A stretch of DNA of 64,000 nt from NCBI RefSeq assembly GCF_003096415.1, contig NZ_QEKH01000023.1, positions 1-64,000 on the forward strand, read 5' to 3'. Each line of letters opens with the position of its first letter. The stretch's first letter is position 1. Positions 8,800-18,820 of this stretch are shown one piece after another. The notes below the pieces were generated by a model, which worked only from the letters and a program-made list of their open reading frames with translations, was not told the origin of the DNA and did not search any database. The stretch is from Victivallis vadensis (lineage in GTDB: Bacteria; Verrucomicrobiota; Lentisphaeria; Victivallales; Victivallaceae). A program made the position numbers and the translations under genes.

Positions 8800-8848
8800 C
8801 AGCTCAGAAATGCCGAGAGAGCAACTGAAAAATGGCAAAGTCACAAGT

Positions 8849-8869
8849 TTGTGTAAAATTTGTGCAAAT
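8849..8869. repeat. TTGTG-type arm repeat, left copy
   Basis: Two tandem TTGTGYAAAA-like units; 19 of 21 bases match the block at 27626-27646 near the other island end. It sits 50 bp inside the attachment repeat, a plausible integrase arm or excisionase site. Confidence 0.5.
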
Positions 8870-8946
8870 CCAGAGAGATGCAGCAACGACAGTCCTCCCT
8901 GTCAAATCACAACGGATCACAATGATCCAATCAGGGAGGAGTTGCC

Positions 8947-10386
8947 ATGTCAATCAAAATCCGAAGCAAAAAGTTCCATTACCGTTTCATGGTTGCCGGA
9001 GTCAGTTATTCCGGCATCTGTAAAGGCTGTGAAATTCCGCCGGGAGCTTCTGCGCGGGAAATTGCCACTTTCAAAAAGCGCGCAGAACACTTTGAGGCAT
9101 CCGAGCGTACCCGCATTCTTCGCGAAAATGAAGAGCAGAAAGAGATCGAACGGGATATCCGCCGCAACAAAACGGTCATCGCACTCGTCGAAAACTATAA
9201 GTATGAATTGACCGGCGGTCATCCTGTCCTCTTGGATGAAGCGTTTGAATTGGCCGCTCAGAAACCATCCAGACGTATCGCCCAACCCAGTTATGCCGGC
9301 TTGAAGAAAACTTACTGGCAGGATTTCTGTGCCTATATAGCGCACTTTTATCCCGATATCACGGAAATTTCCCATATCCAGCGTTTGCACTGCGAAGCCT
9401 ATGTCAAATATCTGACCGATAACGGACATTTCCGGAAAGAAATCCGGTATACTGTTCAAAATGGTCACATGTCACGCGAAGTCTGCTATCACAGCCGTTA
9501 TCGGATTTCGGCCAAGACGATCAAAGAAATCGTCTGCGTTTGCCGAGGGATCTTCACCCGCCTGATGGAAGATGCCGGGCTGATTGTCAATCCCTGGAAC
9601 GAAGTTATCCTGCCGGAAGAAGAGAGCACTCCCCGGAGAATCTACACTCAGGAGGAAATCGCAAGAATCGCCGAAGGGATATCCGAAGATCCGCAGCGAA
9701 TGTGAAACGTCTATCAAGGCCAATCCGATCAGTTTGATCTCTGGTGTCAATACGCCCGTTTCTGCCGTCCCCTCTTTCTGATCGGAGCTTCCGGTTGGCC
9801 TGAAGTCGATATCTGTACAATGACCTGGGATAATGTCGATTGGAAAGCGCGGGCCATCATACGTAACCGCAGCAAAACCGGAGCGAATATGGTTCTGTTT
9901 TTTACCCCCGATATAGAAAAACTGCTTCGGTTTTAGCCGCAAACCGGTCAATATGTCTTCCCGGAACATGCGGAAATGTATCTGCGCCATTCCGGTTGTG
10001 TTTCGTACCGTGTAATCAAATTCCTGAAAGGACTTGGCATCACGACTTCAATACAGATACCGGAACGCCGGGCCGCCAGCGTCAAAGATCATCACAGCCT
10101 TCGCCACTCTTATTGTACCCTGGCAAATAAAGCCAGAATTCCGGTCAGTGTCAGAATGAAGCTTGCCGGTCATAAAACGGTAGCGATGGCGGAACACTAC
10201 GCCAATCACAACGATCTGGATGATCTACGGGAAGCCGCACAACATCTTCCTACTCTTTTGCCAGCCGCCTCTTCCGACGCGTACCCAACAGTCCGGCGGA
10301 ACAGATTGGCTAATCTGGCATATACACTGCCACCGGAAACGATTGATTATATTCTTTCTCTTGCCATTCCTGCCAAATCAAGTTAA
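8947..10386 (+). pseudogene. Tyrosine integrase, broken by two in-frame stops
   Basis: One continuous frame from ATG 8947 (ribosome site AGGGAGGAG) to TAA 10386, interrupted by TGA at 9703-9705 and TAG at 9934-9936. The N-terminal part has the SAM-like core-binding region; the C-terminal part has HSLRHSY (H-x-x-R), LAGHKT and a candidate nucleophile Tyr in AEHYA. The first catalytic Arg box is degraded: GASGWPEVD where TGLRxGE is usual. Full length would be about 480 residues. Its position next to attL marks it as the island integrase. Stop-codon readthrough is unlikely given the lost Arg. Confidence 0.88.
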
Positions 10387-10485
10387 TTTCTCTCTTTTTT
10401 GATTCCCGGCGAGGTCCAAGTTGAAAATCTTCAAGAAGTTTTCAACTTGACCTTTTGAAAAACTCCTTTTTACTCAAAATTATTT

Positions 10486-11331
10486 ATGAAAGCAATGAAG
10501 ATAGGTTTGAAATCAAAGTTGCGTGGAAAGGCGGTTCGTCTGATCGATATCTATTATCTTGCCCTCGACACAATATCCGCATTGTTGAAAAACTCCCCAC
10601 CTCAAAACATCACGCTGGCAGACGGTGTGAAGAGTCTTCAAAAACATCTGCCCGCAGCCGAAGAAATTCTTCAAACAATGCCGGTTTCGGGAGTCAATGT
10701 GGAAAATCCACTTCAAGCCATGCAACTGTATGTTTCCACTGTAGAAACCGGAATCACTCGAAAGTTGCCGATTTATGCCAGAGTCCTCAAAAAATTAAAT
10801 GAGGCGGTAGAAAGTTCCGATTTTTCCGATTCACAAAAAGAAAAGTTATTGGAAATTGCGGTTGAATCATATCTGGCCGGCTGGCTGGCTCTGCTCACTC
10901 AGTTCGATCTTTTCTCTGAAAAACTGGATGATCTTCTTGTGCAGACCCGGTGTACAACGCGCGAAGAGATGATGCACGAACTCCGAGAAAAACGTTCCAT
11001 CGGTGAAATTCTACGGAGATTGGAAGAACTTCAGAAGGCCGACATTCAGGCGATAAAACCGAAGCATCCATTGACACTTGCAGAAAAAGTCGCCATCATC
11101 AATACAGCCTTTCGACGCCTTAGTGACCTTGGAATAAAACATTCGTTTACCGGAAGGACCATTCAAAATTGGGACAACGGCAGATGTCCCTATGAAGGAT
11201 ACAGTGCTTTGTTCAATGAGATTGAATTGGCTTCCTGGGCCCCAATAAGATCATCGGAGAGATTAGGAGCAAGCAGGCACTCCGCAATATTATTCCCGGT
11301 TTATCCGAAGAGGAGATGTCACGGCGGCTGA
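10486..11331 (+). CDS. Hypothetical helical protein, probably frameshifted near the 3' end
   Basis: 281 residues, mostly helical, not recognised. AT-rich codon use matches the broken integrase rather than the flanks. The last ~30 residues (from about 11245) look like wrong-frame sequence rich in Arg/Ser. The frame ending with TGA at 11340-11342 instead reads KIIGEIRSKQ...LSEEEMSRRLKKH, a coherent basic/acidic helix. A single indel between 11226 and 11247 would join them, so the intact protein would end at 11342. No clear ribosome site precedes ATG 10486. Likely an island accessory gene. Confidence 0.5.
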   Translation: MKAMKIGLKSKLRGKAVRLIDIYYLALDTISALLKNSPPQNITLADGVKSLQKHLPAAEEILQTMPVSGVNVENPLQAMQLYVSTVETGITRKLPIYARVLKKLNEAVESSDFSDSQKEKLLEIAVESYLAGWLALLTQFDLFSEKLDDLLVQTRCTTREEMMHELREKRSIGEILRRLEELQKADIQAIKPKHPLTLAEKVAIINTAFRRLSDLGIKHSFTGRTIQNWDNGRCPYEGYSALFNEIELASWAPIRSSERLGASRHSAILFPVYPKRRCHGG

Positions 11332-11370
11332 AGAAACACTGATTTTCTCATAATTCTTCAATGGTTTTAT

Positions 11371-11399
11371 GACGCTTCTACTTCTGGGGCGTCTTTTTT
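11371..11399 (+). terminator. Weak intrinsic terminator
   Basis: GACGC and GCGTC arms around a 13-base loop followed by TTTTTT. It lies 29 bp after the probable true stop of the preceding gene, inside the otherwise gene-free stretch 11343-11551. Confidence 0.5.
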
Positions 11400-11551
11400 C
11401 GTCTTAAAATCCGGAAACGATCCGGAAATGAAAACCAGAAGTATTGAACGTGATTTCGTGATTTTTCCTGAAGAAAACGGAAAAATCCGCTTCCCTGATG
11501 CAGGCGCGTTTGCAAACCGAAACGACAAACCAACATCAGGGAGAAAAATCA

Positions 11552-11899
11552 ATGAGAATTCAGAATCAATCTCATGCCATCGTATTGAACACGGCGGTTA
11601 ATCTGCTGCGCGAACACTATCCCGGCCTTACAAGCGAACAGTTGCATGCAACCTTGAGCCATTCGGAAATTCAGGGCAGCGTTCAGAAGAAGCTGACGCG
11701 CCGCGAATGCGCCGGGCTTCTGGGCGTGTCGGTCAACAGCGTGAACCGTTATATCAAAAACGGCAAACTGAAGGCGGTCAATATCAGTCCGCGACTGGTC
11801 CGCATTGATCCTGAAAGCGTTCGGGAGCTGTTGAACCATGGCATACCGGAGGATGAAATCATCGTTCCGCAATGCCATGGGAAGGAGGCGGCCAGATGA
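11552..11899 (+). CDS. Excisionase-like/MerR-type helix-turn-helix protein
   Basis: 115 residues from ATG 11552, chosen because AGGGAG precedes it at proper spacing; an upstream in-frame start at 11498 has none. The centre LTRRECAGLLGVSVNSVNRYIKN is a classic helix-turn-helix of the excisionase/MerR-like fold, followed by a wing (LVRIDPESVRELL). Such proteins commonly act as recombination directionality factors or repressors in integrative elements. It overlaps the next gene (ATGA). The control target is unknown; excision control is an inference from location. Confidence 0.65.
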   Translation: MRIQNQSHAIVLNTAVNLLREHYPGLTSEQLHATLSHSEIQGSVQKKLTRRECAGLLGVSVNSVNRYIKNGKLKAVNISPRLVRIDPESVRELLNHGIPEDEIIVPQCHGKEAAR

Positions 11900-12162
11900 A
11901 CACCGGTGCCGTCATTCCTGCGGAAATCCTGTCCCGGACGGATTTGCCCATCTACGTCAAACTCGTTTACGGCCGGATGAGCGTTCTGCTTGAACGGCAT
12001 GGTTCGCTGGTTCTGACCACGGAAGAACTTGCGAACCAATGCGGCATCACGCCGCGTCAGGCGGCGAAGTCGTTGCGGTATCTGGTGATGCTGGAACTGA
12101 TCCGGTTTCACCGCTCCCTTGATGACCGCAGATTGATCCATGTATTCCAGAAAATGAAGTAA
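11896..12162 (+). CDS. Small winged-helix DNA-binding protein
   Basis: 88 residues from ATG 11896, which overlaps the previous stop as ATGA and follows GGAGG. ELANQCGITPRQAAKSLRYLVMLELIRF is a winged-helix recognition segment like those of phage/plasmid replication organisers and MarR/GntR-type domains. No other domain. Probably element replication or regulation; the specific role cannot be read. Confidence 0.55.
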   Translation: MNTGAVIPAEILSRTDLPIYVKLVYGRMSVLLERHGSLVLTTEELANQCGITPRQAAKSLRYLVMLELIRFHRSLDDRRLIHVFQKMK

Positions 12163-12208
12163 ACATACGGCGGCGAACGGGCAGTACGACCGTTCGCCGC
12201 ATCCTGCC

Positions 12209-12619
12209 ATGGATATTTTGATTTCCACCGAAAAACTGAGTTTGTCCCCGGAAATGCTCCGCGAACTTGCCACCTGTCGCAAGAGCTCGGAGGCGGCTGT
12301 TTATGCTTGTCAGCAAAAGATCATCGATGATGCCGAAAAGTTCCACCACTTCCACCGGAAACGGCACGAGAAAGCATTACGGCGGAGCATACAATGGGGA
12401 GCGGAATACGATGTTTACCTGCAAAAGTATCTTGTGGCGGGCCTCAAACTGAAAACCGCCCGAACCGCCGCCCGAAGGGATTTCATAGCCGCCCATCCAC
12501 GTCCGAAAAACGCGGACGATCTCATCCGTACCGATGAATTTCCGGGACTCTCCGCTCCATCACTCCGCTATTATCATAGGGCGTATCAGACTTCATTACA
12601 ATCTACTCCCGCAGAGTAA
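12209..12619 (+). CDS. Hypothetical island protein
   Basis: 136 residues, basic and predicted helical, not recognised. The segment AEYDVYLQKYLVAGLKLKTARTAARRDF has a helix-turn-helix feel but no clear family. It follows the winged-helix gene by 46 bp on the same strand and is convergent with the GH78 gene. It ends the mobile-type block of the island's left end. Confidence 0.45.
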   Translation: MDILISTEKLSLSPEMLRELATCRKSSEAAVYACQQKIIDDAEKFHHFHRKRHEKALRRSIQWGAEYDVYLQKYLVAGLKLKTARTAARRDFIAAHPRPKNADDLIRTDEFPGLSAPSLRYYHRAYQTSLQSTPAE

Positions 12620-12697
12620 TCCTGCAGATAAATCTGTAAAAAATGAATGAAAAGTAACCCAGTTGGCTCTTTGATATTTCGCTTTTTCTATGAAACG

Positions 12698-14938
12698 TCA
12701 TGTAAGAAGTTCCGAATGCGACCGGAGGACCGGAGAAAACGTCAAATCGACGATACACCGAAATCGGGCTGAACCGGAGGAGAGTATATGACGGGAACCA
12801 TCCGGCATCACCAGCAACCCCGCACCACCTTGAGGAACCGTGATGTCGATCTCGAATTCATCGCCATTTATCCTCCAATCGGAGAGGTAGCGGCAATATT
12901 CAGAACGGCAGGCGGAAACGACCGGCATCGGTTGTATTTCCAGATACCGTTTGCCGGGCTGCTCCCAACTGTGCCGAAAACCACCAAGGTAACGAAACAT
13001 CCAGGCACTGATATCGCCGTACATGATGTGGTTACGTGATGAAGTTCCGTTCCACATTTCTCCGAGAGTAGTCATCCCCAGATCAATCCAGTGCGCCCAG
13101 CCGGGGAATTGGCGTTGTGTGAAAAAACGGAGCGCAAGATCAGCGCGGCCGTTTTCCGCCAGGACGCGCGGAATGTACTTTGCGCCGAGAATGCCGAAAT
13201 CACACGCGTACTCCGTCTTTTCAGCGTATTCAATCAGAAATTCGAGTGCACCAAATTTCTCTTTTTCCGGAACCAGTCCATGATAAAGTGCGCAGCCTGT
13301 TGCAGTGAATTCGCCGATGCCGTTGCCGGTTCCATAGCGACCGCCTCCGAGATGAAATCTGCGATGAAATGCCTGAGCAATCGAATCCGCAAGAACCGTA
13401 TAACGAATCTCGTCAGCCTTGTTGCCGAGCAGTTGGGCGAACTTCGCCAGATATTTTGCATCTCTGTAATAATAACCGGTCGAAGTGATTTGCGCCGGGC
13501 AGATTTTCTCCCAGTCAGGCGGGCACCAGTCGCCAAGACCGAAGAAAAGTATATGATCGGTTGCCATGAATTCGCAAAAACCAAGATACCGTTTCATTCC
13601 GTCATAATGTTCCCGAATCGCGCCGTCATCCCCGGTATGAAGATAAAGATCATACGGCAGGGAAAAGAGTACACTGTCCCAAGCCGGACCGCTTCCCCAG
13701 TTGAACCCGAAGCCCCCAGTCGGCGCGAGTGCAGGAAGCTGGCCGCTCCGGCGTTGGAGATCGCCAAGAATCCGTAACCAGCCGCGATAACCGGAAGCGG
13801 CTTCGAAGTTGAATAGTCCCGTTTCGGCAGCCAGCATCACATCGCAGGTCCACCCGCTTTTTTCACGGTGGGGACAGTCAGTCGGAATTCCTACATAGTT
13901 GGAACGGTAGGAATTGAGTGTCATGCTTTGAAGGCGGTTGAGCGTTGAATCAGATGTGACAATCTCTCCTGCCGTCTTGAATGCCGTACCGACCTCACGG
14001 GCTTCGATTTTGTGGATCTTTGCCCTGCCTCGGATTTTCGCCTCAATATACCGGAAACCGTGATAGGTGAAACGCGGTTCCCAAATTTCAGTCCCGCTGC
14101 CTTTCAAGATATAGCGATCGGTCTGGAATTCCCCGGAGTGGATATACATATCCTGATATTCCACGGAAAGCTCTCCAGCCGGAGTCAGCCGTTCAGCATA
14201 GCGGAGAATAATTTCCGCTCCTGCTTCCCCCTCGACAAAAATACGAGCCCAACCGGCAAGATTGCGTCCGGCATCATAAACATTGAATTTTTCAGTCGGC
14301 CGGGCGATGAATGTCGCCAGTACTTTGCATGGAGGCTGCAGTTCCTGCTCCAAGTCTCCTCCGGGAGGGGCGATCCGCATTGCCGGCGGCCATTTCGTAT
14401 CGTCGAAACCGTTGGTACACCAGCCGGGCATTTCCAGCCGGGCATCATAGAACTCACCATTACGCAGAGCATTGAAAGTGATCGGACTCTCGCCGACACG
14501 CCAACTCTCATCAGAACACAGAACTTCACGCCCGTCCAGCTCCAGCTTCAAGGTCATTTTAGGACAATCCCGCCATGAAGCCGCCCAAAAGCACCATTCA
14601 TCTTTTGTGTTAGGGTTGTACCAACCGTTGCCGAGAATTACGCCGACGGTATTCCGACCCGGCTTCAGATAAGCGGTCACATCATAAACCGCATAGTTAA
14701 TTCGAGTCAGATAGTTGCTTGGAACCGGATCAAGCACACGATCTCCAACCTTGTGTCCGTTGAGATATAGTTCGTAAAAACCGAGACCGCAGATCAGAAT
14801 ACGGCCATTTTGAAACGAATTGCTGACTTCGAACTCACGACGAAAAACAGGTGCGTTTTCCCGGGTATCCACCTCGTATCCACGTTTCTTTCCTGGAGCA
14901 GCAATCCAGAAACCGAGCCTGATATTACAATTTTGCAT
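12698..14938 (-). CDS. GH78 family alpha-L-rhamnosidase (island cargo)
   Basis: 746 residues, somewhat shorter than typical GH78. The N-terminal beta-sandwich (ELYLNGHKVGDRVLDP, then LKPGRNTVGVILGNGWYN) is followed by the (alpha/alpha)6 barrel with PTDCPHREKSGWTCDVMLAAE and TTLGEMWNG, holding the GH78 acidic residues. It hydrolyses terminal alpha-L-rhamnose from glycans. No signal peptide, so probably cytoplasmic or exported otherwise. ATG 14938 is preferred over an upstream GTG because GGAG lies 5 bp before it. It is the last gene of the minus-strand unit 18791-12698, 14 bp after the pseudopilin. Confidence 0.85.
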   Translation of the reverse strand: MQNCNIRLGFWIAAPGKKRGYEVDTRENAPVFRREFEVSNSFQNGRILICGLGFYELYLNGHKVGDRVLDPVPSNYLTRINYAVYDVTAYLKPGRNTVGVILGNGWYNPNTKDEWCFWAASWRDCPKMTLKLELDGREVLCSDESWRVGESPITFNALRNGEFYDARLEMPGWCTNGFDDTKWPPAMRIAPPGGDLEQELQPPCKVLATFIARPTEKFNVYDAGRNLAGWARIFVEGEAGAEIILRYAERLTPAGELSVEYQDMYIHSGEFQTDRYILKGSGTEIWEPRFTYHGFRYIEAKIRGRAKIHKIEAREVGTAFKTAGEIVTSDSTLNRLQSMTLNSYRSNYVGIPTDCPHREKSGWTCDVMLAAETGLFNFEAASGYRGWLRILGDLQRRSGQLPALAPTGGFGFNWGSGPAWDSVLFSLPYDLYLHTGDDGAIREHYDGMKRYLGFCEFMATDHILFFGLGDWCPPDWEKICPAQITSTGYYYRDAKYLAKFAQLLGNKADEIRYTVLADSIAQAFHRRFHLGGGRYGTGNGIGEFTATGCALYHGLVPEKEKFGALEFLIEYAEKTEYACDFGILGAKYIPRVLAENGRADLALRFFTQRQFPGWAHWIDLGMTTLGEMWNGTSSRNHIMYGDISAWMFRYLGGFRHSWEQPGKRYLEIQPMPVVSACRSEYCRYLSDWRINGDEFEIDITVPQGGAGLLVMPDGSRHILSSGSARFRCIVDLTFSPVLRSHSELLT

Positions 14939-14952
14939 GAGAACTCCAGACT

Positions 14953-15678
14953 TCACGGAATTGCGACTTTTGTACCGCCGATAAAAGCGACAGAAACATC
15001 GTCAGCCGTCAATTCCCGCAGATTCATGGAATCGACATGACCGTCCGCATAAGCAAGATTTGCCGTTTCATTATGGACAAGGCCGAGGCCGCCGCCGATA
15101 TCAACACGCGGTTCAAAACAATAGATACCTCGGGATTCATCCCCTTTTTTCTGCGTATCAGCAAAAACCGGTATTTTTGTCGGGGCTTTCATACGTCCGG
15201 TTACCATGCCGAAAAAAGAGGGAGAATTTCTAAGAAAAAAATCACCATACGTTTCTTTCTTCATTGCGTACCAGTTGCAGGTGGAACTATTCGGCTGGTA
15301 AGCCTGGTCCGGATGATTGATACCCAAAGAGGCATTGAAATTATTCGAGTCGTTATTGGTGGATTGCGGAGTTGTTTTCGGACAATAAACCATTTTCACA
15401 TCCAGATTAAGTACCTTGGTAATCCATCTGCCATCCCAAACATAATAAATGCCCTCATAATCGCCGGCATACAGAATCTGCGCTTTCATCAACTGATTCA
15501 ACTTGCCGGAGCAGGAGGTTTTCTTCGCAGTTTCCCGCGCCTTGTTCAGCGCCGGGAGCAACATGCCTGCCAAAACAGCAATGATAGCTATAACCACAAG
15601 CAACTCTATTAGCGTAAATTTTTTGCCGTTTTCCTGCCTGCCGATAGCTGCAACACTGAATCTGGAATGAAGTTTCAT
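14953..15678 (-). CDS. Pseudopilin-like protein with prepilin N-terminus
   Basis: 241 residues. [29 protein letters not shown] is interrupted by no break and starts at about residue 21, with the invariant Glu at position 5 of the mature form; the residue before Phe is Lys, not the usual Gly. The C-terminus has [14 protein letters not shown], the H-x(n)-DGH motif of the large Lentisphaerota/Planctomycetota pseudopilin family. ATG overlaps the stop of the upstream beta-helix gene, after AAGGAAAG. The function of these expanded pseudopilins is unknown; pairing with CAZyme genes suggests an envelope or glycan-related role. Confidence 0.8.
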   Translation of the reverse strand: MKLHSRFSVAAIGRQENGKKFTLIELLVVIAIIAVLAGMLLPALNKARETAKKTSCSGKLNQLMKAQILYAGDYEGIYYVWDGRWITKVLNLDVKMVYCPKTTPQSTNNDSNNFNASLGINHPDQAYQPNSSTCNWYAMKKETYGDFFLRNSPSFFGMVTGRMKAPTKIPVFADTQKKGDESRGIYCFEPRVDIGGGLGLVHNETANLAYADGHVDSMNLRELTADDVSVAFIGGTKVAIP

Positions 15679-18600
15679 TTGTCTTTCCTTTCCGTTGATT
15701 GGAGAATGAATTTCTTTACAACCGGGTCCTCAATAAAACTCCGGGCCATAACTTCGATACCACGAGTGTTAGGGTGGACACCACCTCCATATTCTTTTTT
15801 CATATTGCCGTTACCGTCATTCATAACCTCATACCAATCATGCAGTAAAATTTGCTCCTGCCTGCAATATTGCCGCAGCAGTTGATTCAACTTCACGGCT
15901 CGTTCCGGCTGCGGACGCGGCAGAATCGTGCAAACGATTACGTTGATTCGTGCCGAACGGAGACGTCTGATGATATATTTCAGGTCAGTCATTGCCTGAG
16001 TCGCAGAAGAATTGTTGGTCCCCAGTAAAAGCAACACCAAGTCAGGCCGAAGCGCAATTACATCGCTTTCAAGACGTTTTCTGGCGTTGATCGTGTCGTC
16101 ACACGCCATTCCGCCGTTGCCGATCTCAAGCCCGGCCAATTTCCCTACTGTATCCTGCCATCTGCAGTGATGCGTAATTGAATCTCCAAAAGCCAGAATC
16201 CCGCCTTGATGTCCACCGCCGGCAATCTCCAGTTTTTCCACCGATACGGGAGCATCGAACGCCACGAAGCCGGAACGAAACAGCGTCGGCAGCGGTGCGC
16301 CTCCTCTCCAAATTTCTTTCCCGTTCACCTTGACGACAACCGAGGTGAATTCAGAGAGGACTTCCAGACTGTTCACCGCTGCGGTTTCCAGCTGGCGCCG
16401 GAAGACAACCTGTTCCGGCTTCCATACCGTCCCCTCCCGCCTCCGGACGGAAACGGTAAACAAACCTGTTGCCCCATCCAGTAGAAAGTAATAGCCGTTA
16501 TCCGGTATGCCCACATGTTCCACCAGCCGCAGCCCCGCCTTGCCCTCCGGCTTCACAAAGCGGAAAGCAGTTTGAATTTTCACTTTTTTCAAAGCAGAGT
16601 ACTGAGCCGCATAAAGCGCCTCAAAGTCGCCGCCGGAGTTCTGAAGGCCCGCACCGACATGCCGCCAAGCTCCTTCCTTGCTCAGTTTCCCCTGCAAACT
16701 GGCCCGGACCGGCCAGACCGTTTTTCCGGCGATCTGCGGTGTATACGGTTTCCCGTTCACGGTATTTCCCTGAAAAGTCAGCTTTTCGGCATTGATAATT
16801 TTAAATGCTTCTTTTTGCGGATTTACAATCCGGTTGTTGATAAACTCAATTCCGGAGGAACTCGCAATCGTAAATGCAGGCTGATGGCAATTGACCAATT
16901 CATTGTTCTCGAAAGTTACATGACGAACGTGACGGCCTGTGGCGATTTCGTTATCTGGATTCAGAACATAAAACTCAGTCCGGAGACCACCGGAATTGCG
17001 GATTTTGCAGTTTCGCATCAAAACGTTGATCGGCGGCGGCCCTTCACGCCAGGTCGTAAAAGCACCGATTTTTGAGGCAAAGGACTCGATATTGGCAATT
17101 GTTACATTTTCCACCAGTGCGTTATCACACTGAATTACCGGACCGCAATTACGATTGTCGGCAAACACGCAGTCGGCAATGACTTCCCAGGCGCCGGCCC
17201 GAAACGGATTGAATGCGACATCCGGCATTTCCCGCCTGGACTTTCCGAAGTAAATTTCTCTTAACTCATCTTCCGCCGGCGGTTCGCTGTTCAGAGAATC
17301 AAAAGACTTGATTCGACTTGGAATCTGTTCTTTGACCATGGTTGCGCTTACGTTGTATTTACCCCAGTTCCGCCGTACTGTCGTTTCCGTCGCGGTGAGG
17401 CCGGCCCGGATTTCTCCCGTGGCGGAATCATAGACATAAGTGATATCGCCGGCAAGGGCTTCTCCGCCGTGTGTAAGCAGTTGATGATCCTGTACGGCGG
17501 CGACATACCAGCCCCGGTTATAAGTGTTGATCGGGTCGTCGCCCATTGCACGGAATTCGCAGTCGATTACAGTTGGTCCGATTCCGCTGTACAAACCGGA
17601 ATTAGCGGCATGGATACCATCGCCGTTGGTAGTAAAGCTCAGGCCCGGCAACGGAACAATTCGTACTTTTGAATAGGTGCTGGCGTGTGAAGCATGGTTG
17701 ACCAGCGCCAGATCCCAGGAATTGTGAATCGTAATCCGGTCCAACATACAGAAACGGCTGCAGGAAAATACCACCACCGAACCGCCTCGACGTCCCGGAC
17801 AGGCAATACGCATGCCCGATCGCACTTTATGAAACGGGCCGCGCCGAACTGCCATTCGGATTTTTCCTGAAGGCAACGTCACCAGACTGTCAGGTACGGG
17901 CCAAAGATCTCCCGTAACCAGTGAGCCGTCTCTCCTGAAGCACAACTTGGGGCCGCCGTACCCGGCAACCTGCGGCGCATCTGCCGGCAGGGAGGGAACG
18001 ATATGCCTTCCGGTTATCGTCTGTGCTTCCGGGTCTACCGATTCCACCTCCATTTCCATGAAAGGAACGGTGCGGTTCAACAGAACCAGATTTCGCAGTT
18101 GAATATTTTCCGATTTAAAAACGCGAACCCCATTTTTCTCATTCACACCAAAAATCAAAGTGGTATCGGGCGTTTCACCTTCAACAGTAATATTTTTCTG
18201 ATTGTGGAAAGCAAGATGGCTCTCCTCATTATCAACCCGGTGAACCTTATTGAGAAGATAACGTCCTTTGGGCAGGAATAGTTTCACCGGAACGCCATTC
18301 ATTCCGGCGATCTTTGCAAGTGCTGTCTGAAAAGCATCGGAATCATCGGTAACACCATCGCCTTGGGCACCGAAATCACGGATGGAAAGAACTATCTCCT
18401 TCTGTTCACAGAACAGCCGGGCGAGTTTCTCTTCATCCGATAGATAAGTACAGAGATTCTTAAGATGTAAAATAGCACGTTCCGCAAAGAAAATATCATC
18501 CTTGTCTGCTGATTTGAAAGCGGATTCGATATAAGCGGCAAGTCGCTCTGCCATTTCCAGACGCCGGGAAATCCGTTTCCGTTGAATCGGAGTGAACGCC

Positions 18601-18791
18601 TCGCCGAACCGGGTTTGAAACCCGGCAATCCATTCTCTCTGTGCGGCAAGCTCTACCGGCAACTTCCGATGCAGCTCTGCAGCACGCGCCTCCGAGAAAC
18701 CCTCCGGATCAAAACAACGAGCGGATTGCGCACTGACGGCTATCAGACTGCAACAACAGAAAAAAGCAGTCAGTAAGAACCTTTTCTTCAT
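15675..18791 (-). CDS. Secreted beta-helix protein fused to an SGNH hydrolase
   Basis: 1038 residues with signal peptide [21 protein letters not shown]. After a helical stretch, [20 protein letters not shown] opens a pectate-lyase-like right-handed beta-helix (about residues 145-690). A beta-sandwich follows, then a C-terminal SGNH/GDSL domain: [11 protein letters not shown] (Ser), NGGMACDD (Gly), LLGTNN (Asn), GVHPN (His). The usual Asp before the catalytic His is Gly here, so esterase activity may be altered. Polysaccharide binding/cleavage plus deacetylation is the natural inference. ATG 18800 is an alternative start; both have AAGGA upstream. First gene of the unit that also contains the pseudopilin and GH78. 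Confidence 0.75.
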   Translation of the reverse strand: MKKRFLLTAFFCCCSLIAVSAQSARCFDPEGFSEARAAELHRKLPVELAAQREWIAGFQTRFGEAFTPIQRKRISRRLEMAERLAAYIESAFKSADKDDIFFAERAILHLKNLCTYLSDEEKLARLFCEQKEIVLSIRDFGAQGDGVTDDSDAFQTALAKIAGMNGVPVKLFLPKGRYLLNKVHRVDNEESHLAFHNQKNITVEGETPDTTLIFGVNEKNGVRVFKSENIQLRNLVLLNRTVPFMEMEVESVDPEAQTITGRHIVPSLPADAPQVAGYGGPKLCFRRDGSLVTGDLWPVPDSLVTLPSGKIRMAVRRGPFHKVRSGMRIACPGRRGGSVVVFSCSRFCMLDRITIHNSWDLALVNHASHASTYSKVRIVPLPGLSFTTNGDGIHAANSGLYSGIGPTVIDCEFRAMGDDPINTYNRGWYVAAVQDHQLLTHGGEALAGDITYVYDSATGEIRAGLTATETTVRRNWGKYNVSATMVKEQIPSRIKSFDSLNSEPPAEDELREIYFGKSRREMPDVAFNPFRAGAWEVIADCVFADNRNCGPVIQCDNALVENVTIANIESFASKIGAFTTWREGPPPINVLMRNCKIRNSGGLRTEFYVLNPDNEIATGRHVRHVTFENNELVNCHQPAFTIASSSGIEFINNRIVNPQKEAFKIINAEKLTFQGNTVNGKPYTPQIAGKTVWPVRASLQGKLSKEGAWRHVGAGLQNSGGDFEALYAAQYSALKKVKIQTAFRFVKPEGKAGLRLVEHVGIPDNGYYFLLDGATGLFTVSVRRREGTVWKPEQVVFRRQLETAAVNSLEVLSEFTSVVVKVNGKEIWRGGAPLPTLFRSGFVAFDAPVSVEKLEIAGGGHQGGILAFGDSITHHCRWQDTVGKLAGLEIGNGGMACDDTINARKRLESDVIALRPDLVLLLLGTNNSSATQAMTDLKYIIRRLRSARINVIVCTILPRPQPERAVKLNQLLRQYCRQEQILLHDWYEVMNDGNGNMKKEYGGGVHPNTRGIEVMARSFIEDPVVKKFILQSTERKDK

Positions 18792-18820
18792 CAAAATCAT
18801 TCCTTATCATTCCTTTCCGG

